Shown here: positions 57,359-64,000 of the stretch, piece by piece
How the letters are laid out: every line of letters begins with the position of its first letter
Position numbering within the stretch: the first letter of the stretch is position 1
Assembly (NCBI RefSeq): GCF_010093595.1
Contig: NW_022985470.1
Coordinates: forward strand, 72,736-136,735
Origin: Mytilinidion resinicola
Lineage: Eukaryota; Ascomycota; Dothideomycetes; Mytilinidiales; Mytilinidiaceae
DNA length: 64,000 nt
Reading direction: 5' to 3'
The notes under the pieces: model-generated
The model's database searches: none
What the model saw: only the letters and a program-made list of their open reading frames with translations
Told to the model about the DNA's origin: nothing
Program-made: the position numbers and the translations under genes

Positions 57359-58904
57359 ATGAGTACAGCTTCAATTGCCGATCAGTGGTCACATCGCCGC
57401 CTCGATGTAATTTGCCTGTATATTCTTGAAGACATGGAACTCAAGCAGCTGATCCGGGAGGTGAAAATCGAACGAGATGGGCGTGAGCTTACGTTTGTAA
57501 TCCCTCGATAACGGTGTCATCGACCGACATGCTAAATATGGCCCTAGATTGGATGACTGGAAAAAAATCCTGCTACCGTCATGGGGTATCTTCAAAAACA
57601 ACTGCGCAACAGAGGCCAGCTTCATTCTTGCAGAGAAGCGAAGAATTGGAAGAGAAGAGCCCTGGGACTGCTTAGTTTTAGCAGGCGGAGTCCTTCTCAG
57701 TATCCACGATGTGAAGAGCTGCAGCAAACGAACTAAACGTGCCGCGCCCCATACCACCCGTCCGCCTCGAAGACTTCTCACATTTGTTCCTATGCCATTC
57801 AATATCGCCAGTCTCGAGGAAATTGGAATCTTCAGAGATTTCCGACGTCTGCTCTGGTTTACGGGGGTTCACTTCGACAGTTGCTTCGACACTGGGACAT
57901 GGTCGAAAGACGAAAACGGACTCTACGGCAGAAGCGACGAGCTCCGGTCTGGGCTGACAAAGCTTAGCAAACTACACAACATGCTATGCGACGCCTTCAA
58001 GCACTTTAAGAGAGGCTCAGTTAGCACCGGATTTGCCTTGACGCGTTCCGCCTTCCTGTTGAACGAGCTCATCGTGCAGATCTACCACCATCGACAGTTT
58101 CCCGATATCCTGGCCCTCATTCTCCTCGCCCAGAGACAGGGACATGCAGAAATCGGTATGTCGCTGTGTAACAATTTATGCAAATTGGCCGAAAAACTCT
58201 TACCCTCGAACGATCCACGCGGACACATCTTCCAGATTCTGACGACGTTAAAGCTGGACTTAGCAGGTGATCTCTACGTCGCCTTCGACACTTATTGTCG
58301 ACATTTGTGGATGTCAAGAGCAGGAACCAATGAGATCAAAGCGCACTACTCGTACAATCAGGCCAGTTTTCCTCGGGCAGATACAGGGCGATTCTACGAC
58401 CTGTATGCGAGAAAGACGTTAGACGAACTTGATCGCGTTTTGGAACAAGTCAACGAGGCATTTGATGAGTACAATACAGCGCGCTTCGTTATGTGGCACA
58501 CTGCGATCCGATATCTCTTAAAGGAAGCGAGACATGCAGATGCGGAAAAATTCAGCCAAACACTATGTTCCCGTCTGTGCAAGCCTGGCATTATGAAACA
58601 CTGCAGCCAACAGCCGCAGATGAATGTGAACGTTTCTCTCAGCTTCTATCTGTTTGGTGTGACACAGTTTGCACAGCTGAAATATCAAGACAGCATGGAA
58701 AACTTCCAAATGTGCATCAACACTCGAAGGGTACTTGTGCAAGGGTATAATTGGGATCCGACACTTGGGGCGGCACTGGAAAAATTGGGTTTGGCGGCAG
58801 AAAGAATGGGTCATCCTGAGCTGGCGAAAAAATCCTCGCAACATCTTCAGGGAATGTATTCTGCTCTTGTTGAGAAGGATAGAATGGAACAAGCTCTTAA
58901 GTAG
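57359..58904 (+). pseudogene. Clr5-domain-like protein with apparent indel in an A7 run
   Basis: ATG 57359 opens a Clr5-like N-terminus (QWSHRRLDVICLYILEDMEL, KQLIREVKIERDG). A textbook intron 57483-57547 (GTGAGC, GCTAAAT branch site, CCTAG) follows. The spliced frame reaches AAAAAAA at 57561-57567; the long open frame to 58904 is offset there by one base, and one more A would join them. The join gives LLPSWGIFKN, matching the W-G-x-x-K-N end of Clr5. The 440-codon body has helical repeats and ends ALEKLGLAAERMGHPELAKK, as in Clr5-family fungal proteins. The long frame itself has no ATG near its start. Probably one gene with a sequence indel or recent frameshift; likely nuclear and regulatory, but unproven. 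Confidence 0.6.
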
Positions 58905-59594
58905 ATCCATCAAGGTCTACTACTACCGTTCGGCCCTTCTTTCTATGGAGTGCCGTTTTCTTTTCGAATAATTTGAATGACGAATAAAGATCGCTCGATT
59001 CCACTGTTCCTTACTCCCCGTAGAACGAAGATTTGTACGTCCCTTATGTTGAGAGTACTTCATGGAGCAGCTGGAGATCATCCCAGGGGTTGGTACTGGT
59101 AGTAGCTGGAGAATATGTCGTCGGTCCTGCCTTCATACCCTCAGGACCAGAAAGCCTGGAAACGGATTCTTTATATTCTCGCACGAGAACAGGCGTGTGT
59201 CTCAATGGAGCATAAGATTTGTGGTCAAGTTTCCATAGTGCTCATCCGAAGCCGAAGAAAGGTGGTTCCGCTCTATGGATGCACCCGTTAGCCAGATAAG
59301 AAGGTCTGGGCATTGCTGAGGTGGAAGTCGAACTAAGCAGCGAGATCAGATGCGCTAAGCGACCCCCTATCTCGGCGTCGTCCTGCGATATCGGACCTTC
59401 TCCCGAAGCGCTGGACACGACATCCCTCTACCGCATCACCACTTTACAAATATGCAATCGTGGACCCTGGAAGCCACGTGGATTTCCAATCGGTCCCTTG
59501 GATGATGGATTCCAACATCCGTTGGACAACTTTATTTCAACCTCGCTCAAGTCCGCATCCACTTAGACTACTTCAAAGCTGATCACTCGCTCGG
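58905..59594. other. Intergenic region
   Basis: Nothing supported. Confidence 0.4.
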
Positions 59595-60810
59595 TCTCAC
59601 CGATGAGTCAAAGACATCATTCACGATTGTCACGATGCAGACAGCTTCGCTTTATCCGAAAAGAGAGCTGCCCTGATCCTGGGGCAGCGAGCAATCCCCA
59701 TACCTACCGGAGGCCAGATTCAAATACGAATAGAAAGTGCAGCGCTGAATCCGGTTCGTAGCAGAAGTTCCCCGATATCAGCATACCCTAATGCCCCTGT
59801 AAGTAGACTGGAAGATTCCCGCGAGAGGCTTTCACGTCTCGATCTACCCGGCGGTTCTGGGATCGGATATCGCTGGGGTAGTCTCAGCGATCGGACCGGA
59901 TGTGAAGAACTTCAAAGTTAGCGACAGAGCGTAAGTAGACACGTTGGACCTCTCTATCTCAACTAACTTCGATCTAGTATGTGTCAAGGCGATATGCTCA
60001 ATCCCGACAAGTGTGCTTTCCAGCAATACATGGTCGTCTCGAGTATCATTGCCTGCAATATTCCAGAAAATATTACCAACGACGAGGCATCAACGGTCTG
60101 TGTAGCCTCAATTGCGGCTCGAGTATCTCGTACGCCGTTGTATTCCTGTGGGGAGCTAAATAGTAACATGTTCTTCAGTATTTCACGAAACTGGACTTGC
60201 CATCTCCCCTCCGTTTTGGCCCGGAGTGCCATCTCGGAAAAGGTCTGACATGATCTTGATCACGGGAGGCTCAACGTCTGTGGGCCAGTACTGCATTCAG
60301 TTCTGCGTTTTAGCAGGCTTCAAGCGCATCCTCACCACTGCAGCCCTAAGAACTGCGAATTCGTAAAAGCAGCGGGCACAACCCACGTATTCGACCGGGA
60401 TGCCGAGAATCTGAATACGTAAATACGAGAGATCACTGGAGACGACCTCATCTACGCCGTAGATTCTGCGGCCGCCGATGACACTCAAATGCCGTCATAC
60501 ACTGCGCTTTCGGATACCAAGCCTGGGGTCTGCGCGATATTGCTGCATTCCGTCCTATCATATGGAGGACGAGGCCGACCAAGCCTTTCGGAATGAGGCA
60601 AACCTGGAAGATCGATGGTTTCGCTAACCTTTGGACGGAGCTTTCGGAGGAGTACTTCAAAGTGCTTCCAGCATGGTTACAGAGCGGTGCTGTGACGCCG
60701 ATGCGACATCAATTTCTTCCAGGTGGCCTTGCGGCGATTCCAAAAGGTAGCAAAATGCTTATGGACAACGAAATCAGTGGCGCAAAAATGGTCATCCATC
60801 CGCAGGAAGG
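59595..60810 (+). pseudogene. Decayed medium-chain dehydrogenase/enoyl reductase-like gene (MDR 1)
   Basis: Fragments in order and on one strand cover the family: QRAIPIPTGGQIQIRIESAA (N-terminal GroES-like part), GSDIAGVVSAIGPDVKNFKV, an intron-like gap (GTAAGTAG..GATCTAG, about 59,931-59,979), NPDKCAFQQYMVV, then ILITGGSTSVGQYCIQ (Rossmann GGSTSVGQ motif) and a C-terminal SGAKMVIHPQE near 60,800. Frames change at least twice and a TAA occurs at about 60,420-60,423. It resembles fungal zinc-less MDR trans-enoyl reductases. Not functional as read. Confidence 0.7.
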
Positions 60811-61257
60811 TCTTTCAACTGTTCTCATGGGTTTAACGATCAGTTCACGGCCATCCGAAGTCTGCCTTATCATTCAGAAATTATCTCGAATTGATTTGGG
60901 TTCATTCGTGACTTTTCTTCCAACCAACCTGTATGTCTCCAATCAGAAAAGTCGCCAAGCGAGCTAGAAGTGCTGCGTGACTTGCTTCATGAGAGCGTTC
61001 CCGGTGTGCCCAGCGAATGATCGGGTTCCGCATCCGACCCGAAGTCCCACTTTTCAACCTTGTCACATGACTTGACTGGTACTTGGTATTCTAGAAACAA
61101 CTTCACAGACAGTTCGGCAGCACCAAGAGCCATTTATATCAGTGATTAGATCAGAAATACTAGCCGGGTCCCGGATTGGCAATTCACGATCGCTACGCCT
61201 CCAAGATCTCACCTACTATTCCATGGTTCTGCCCTTCCACGAAATCTCAAGCTCAGT
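60811..61257. other. Region between the two decayed dehydrogenases
   Basis: No feature seen beyond the tail of the open frame from MDR 1. Confidence 0.35.
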
Positions 61258-62304
61258 ATGTCAGTCCTTACAACGACCCGCCCCTGGGTCAGCGATCTAG
61301 CGTCCGGATACCAGGGCCTAGAATTCCAAGCTTCCGCACCTATCCCCGCCCTCCTTTCGCATCAAGTCCTCGTCCGGATCAAGGTAGTATCTCTTAATTA
61401 TCGCGACCTCGACGCGATGACCGGCTACTACAACAGCTTCCGCAAACATAGAAAATGCCTCTGCCCCTAGTACCCTGTAGTGATGGCGCTGGCATCATCG
61501 TCGCAGTCGGAAGCGATGTCGGCCCAGAAGAGACAAGCATCGCCGTTGGGGATGAAGTGTTGTGTTTATACAACAAGGAGCACATGTCTGGTCCCGCGAC
61601 AGCGTATCACATGCAGATGGGCAGTGAGCTACCACTGGAAGGGTGTTTGACAGAGTATAAGGTCCTGCCGCATTATTCAACGGTGAAAAAGCCGGTGTAT
61701 CTGAGCTAGGATCAGGCGGTTACGCTGGTAGGAGGTGGGAGCACGTGTTGGAGTTCGTTTTTTCATGGGCTTCAATCGCTGGGGCCCGGGATGACGATCT
61801 TGATTCTGGGAACTGGGGGAGGCGTGTTAACATGCTGTTTGTGAGGGTCATGGCCGATCTCCTGCAGTTTCGATGGTGGCGCTGCAGATAGCAAAGACGA
61901 TGCATGTGACTACGATAGTCACTTCGTCGTCGGGTGAGAAGCTGGTCCGATGAAGTTCTCAGAATTACGAACGGCAAAGGGGTCAACATGGGCCAGAAAA
62001 CTATCATCCAATCACTGAAGAGCCTGAAGTGGTGAGGCTTGATCAATGATATTGGGTATGTGAGCGGAAAAGGATCAGATTTTGAGCCACTTGGAGTTAG
62101 TTTGATGCTGATAAGGAAGCATGCTATGATGCAAGGTGTGATTGTGGGGGGGAATGACGTACTGCAAGAAGTTGCGAATTTCTACGAAAAGGCAGGATTA
62201 TGCCATTCGTTGATAGGGTATTTCCCTTTGATCAAGCGAAGAAAGCGTTTGCGTATCTAGAAATTCAGAAACATATGGGGAAGGTCATCATCAGTTTGGA
62301 GTAA
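61258..62304 (+). pseudogene. Second decayed medium-chain alcohol dehydrogenase-like gene (MDR 2)
   Basis: Starting near ATG 61258, pieces match an NADP-type MDR in order: HQVLVRIKVVSLNYRDLDAM, then in another frame PLVPCSDGAGIIVAVGSDVG and GDEVLCLYNKEH, then SLGPGMTILILGTGGGV (cofactor loop), IRKHAMMQGVIVG, and VFPFDQAKKAFAYLEIQKHM to TAA at 62302-62304. At least three frame changes and several stops separate them. It is not a copy of MDR 1: the cofactor loop differs (GTGGGV versus GGSTSV). Confidence 0.72.
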
Positions 62305-62342
62305 AACAAACCAGGGCTTTACTCGCTAGACCGTCTGACAGG

Positions 62343-62768
62343 CACGTGGGGCATAAAAAAGGTAGCACACTCAGCAGCTCAACACCGTCTGGGGTGCCCT
62401 AGAGAGCTATCAGGCTTGCCAAAGCTGGTCTTTCATGAATAACAATAGCATACCAGAGGATCTTAAACTGTGCTAAATAAGCGTACATAAGCATAAAAAC
62501 AGCTGGGGTGTGTATATCCCTCACGGGGTTTCTGGCCTGCCACTTTCTGTTGACACTTATCAACCACGCTGTCTCATAGGCACACCTATCTACCACTGCT
62601 TGAAATGCTTTAATGAGTTTCCAGATAGCCTAGAGTGAAGAGCTTCTATCTCGTTTAGATTTCTAAAAATGTATCAAAGCACCTCAAGCAGTGGCATACA
62701 CGCACACATCATTTGCCCTCCCTACGCACACACCCATGTAGAGTGCCACGTTTTTCATGCCCCGCGTG
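62343..62768. mobile_element. MITE copy c, 426 bp, 5-bp target duplication ACAGG
   Basis: Left end CACGTGGGGCATAAAAAAGG, right end (reverse complement) CACGCGGGGCATGAAAAACG, each followed by TRGCACWCT. Flanked by ACAGG at 62338-62342 and 62769-62773. The interior has an AT-rich core and a block (CTGTCTCATAGGCACACC..CCACTGCTT) shared with copy a, so this may be the longer parent form. No intact transposase frame. Confidence 0.85.
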
Positions 62769-63144
62769 ACAGGAAACCGAAAAAAGTTCAACGCCACATC
62801 GTGAACGTAGCTACGAAGCCTAGCTGATCTTGTCACAACAGAGATAGGTCACATCGACCTATGATCAGTCAGGGCATCTAGGGTGAATCAACACGGGAAA
62901 ATGCCACCAAAGACGTTACACTAAGTCAAAGAAATCGTAGCAGAATCTTGTATTAGACGTATAGAGCACGGCCTCCGGGGGATCTATATCTACGCACCAT
63001 GTGAGTGAAGAGACATTGACAACATAAACACACTAATCCATCTCATCCATCCCGACCGCCCATGCCGTCACCCAAAGAACCCCAGTGGCTACTCCACATA
63101 TTCAAGCCGGAACACCTTAAACACACCCATCACGAACAATCCCA
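62769..63144. other. Intergenic region 3' of MCM4
   Basis: No feature beyond the right flank of the MITE. Confidence 0.4.
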
Positions 63145-64000
63145 CTATCCACGCACCCGTTTCACAACTCTCCGTCCCCCCTCCCCACTAACCTGCACCG
63201 TCCCCTCCGCTTCAGCCACCCTCAGCACTTCCGTGAGCTCATTGCTCTCGAAACTCTCACTCGCGCCCTCTCTGATTTTCTTGATAAGCTCATTAACCCT
63301 AACAGTTCCATGAGCATCATCAAGCACGTCCAGCACCGCCCTCTTGAGCTCCTCTCTCCTCTTGCGGTCACCGCTACCGGCACCTTCGGTCAGCAGACCC
63401 ATATCAATGAGACCAGTTCGAGCATCAGTTGCGGCTTGTTTCAGAGCGCTCTTGATCAGTCGCACAGCCTCAGCGACATCGTGTTCTGTGACAACGGTAC
63501 TGAGTCGCATCTTGGCATGCGCTTCTGCTAAACGGATCATGCTTTCAAGTTGTCGGGTAGTAGCTGTGATGCGGCGCTCCTGACTACGCACATCGGCACC
63601 TAACGCACGCATGGCCACGTACGCGTCTACGAGCGCTCTCGAAGCTTCGGTGTTGAGCTTCGGGTGAATGTGTGCGCGAGCGTACGAGATGTATGCTGTC
63701 AGGAACTCGATTGGAAGGATCTCGGCCGCGGACGCGTTCTGTGGCGTGTCTTCGAGATACATGCTCACAAGATGGCGAGCCATGCGGCGATCGGTGTTCT
63801 CATCGATGCGGTCCAGAACGAGGTAGACAAGATCGAAACGGGAGAGGAGGGTAGGCGGGAGGTCGATGTTCTGTGGGACAGGGAGGTTGATGTTGTACTT
63901 AGAACCGATGGGATTGGCGGAGGCGAGGATCGAGGTGCGGGCGTTGAGGGTAGTGATGATACCTGCTTTTGCAATGGAGACAGTTTGCTGTTCCATTACT
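63145..64000 (-). CDS. MCM4: DNA replication licensing factor Mcm4, C-terminal part (5' end outside window)
   Basis: Subunit of the MCM2-7 replicative helicase. The frame is open from the window edge through VMEQQTVSIAKAGIITTLNA, the AAA+ segment after Walker B. Then come RTSILASANPIGSKYN, the arginine-finger motif LSRFDLVYLVLD, EILPIEFLTAYISYARAHIH, and RITATTRQLESMIRLAEAHA (sensor 2 and lid), then a winged-helix tail ending VVKRVRG at 63145. These blocks match Mcm4 rather than other MCMs (the IDLPP-LLSRFDLVYLVLD and ITATTRQLESMIRLAEAHAKM context). About 285 residues are in view. Confidence 0.95.
   Translation of the reverse strand, partial: VMEQQTVSIAKAGIITTLNARTSILASANPIGSKYNINLPVPQNIDLPPTLLSRFDLVYLVLDRIDENTDRRMARHLVSMYLEDTPQNASAAEILPIEFLTAYISYARAHIHPKLNTEASRALVDAYVAMRALGADVRSQERRITATTRQLESMIRLAEAHAKMRLSTVVTEHDVAEAVRLIKSALKQAATDARTGLIDMGLLTEGAGSGDRKRREELKRAVLDVLDDAHGTVRVNELIKKIREGASESFESNELTEVLRVAEAEGTVQVSGEGGRRVVKRVRG

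Noticed and set aside
1..64000. CRISPR arrays, operons, riboswitches, rRNA
   Set aside because: No regularly spaced repeats with spacers and no rRNA-like stretches were seen; eukaryotic gene structure throughout.

Overview
The window is nuclear DNA of a filamentous ascomycete (Pezizomycotina, perhaps Dothideomycetes). The evidence is short introns of about 40-110 bp with GTRNGN donors, CTAAC/CTGAC-like branch points and YAG acceptors. It also carries families typical of these fungi: a class II hydrophobin, a fungal-rhodopsin (PTH11-like) membrane protein, arylsulfotransferase, YAT-type permease, ERG26/ERG28 and multi-exon P450s. All exon models were read by eye; no transcripts, alignments or database searches were available.

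Layout. Bases 1-13,600 are gene-poor: the 3' end of a hAT transposon, then about 10.5 kb holding six dispersed, diverged copies of a small two-exon gene family, all on the minus strand. I call these EYW1-EYW6 after the shared C-terminal motif (S-M/I-x-R-W-L ... E-E-Y-W). I do not recognise the family, and it is the most novel signal here. Bases 13,685-25,900 hold ordinary genes: amino-acid permease (+), four-TM MARVEL-like protein (-), arylsulfotransferase (-), FAD-linked lactone-oxidase-like protein (+) and a frameshifted hypothetical (+). Bases 27,600-32,300 hold a lineage-specific membrane protein (+), two minisatellites, a multi-exon hypothetical (-) and a frameshifted small gene (+). Bases 34,475-44,130 hold a rhodopsin-like gene (-), P450-1 (+), the hydrophobin (+) and a tiny secreted protein (-).

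Bases 45,300-51,800 hold a decayed Ser/Thr-rich gene cut by a MITE, P450-2 (-), ERG26 (-) and ERG28 (+). ERG26 and ERG28 stand head to head and encode two parts of the sterol C-4 demethylation complex. Bases 52,289-58,904 hold a hypothetical with a C-terminal CaaX box, a wall-type protein split by an in-frame stop, a small two-exon gene and a Clr5-like gene with an apparent homopolymer indel. Bases 59,600-62,300 hold two decayed medium-chain dehydrogenase genes next to another MITE. The right edge is the 3' part of MCM4 (-).

Three copies of one short inverted-repeat element (21,149; 45,559; 62,343) end in CACG and have perfect 5-bp target duplications. Several genes carry a single disabling change, some in homopolymers, so some 'pseudogenes' could be assembly errors.
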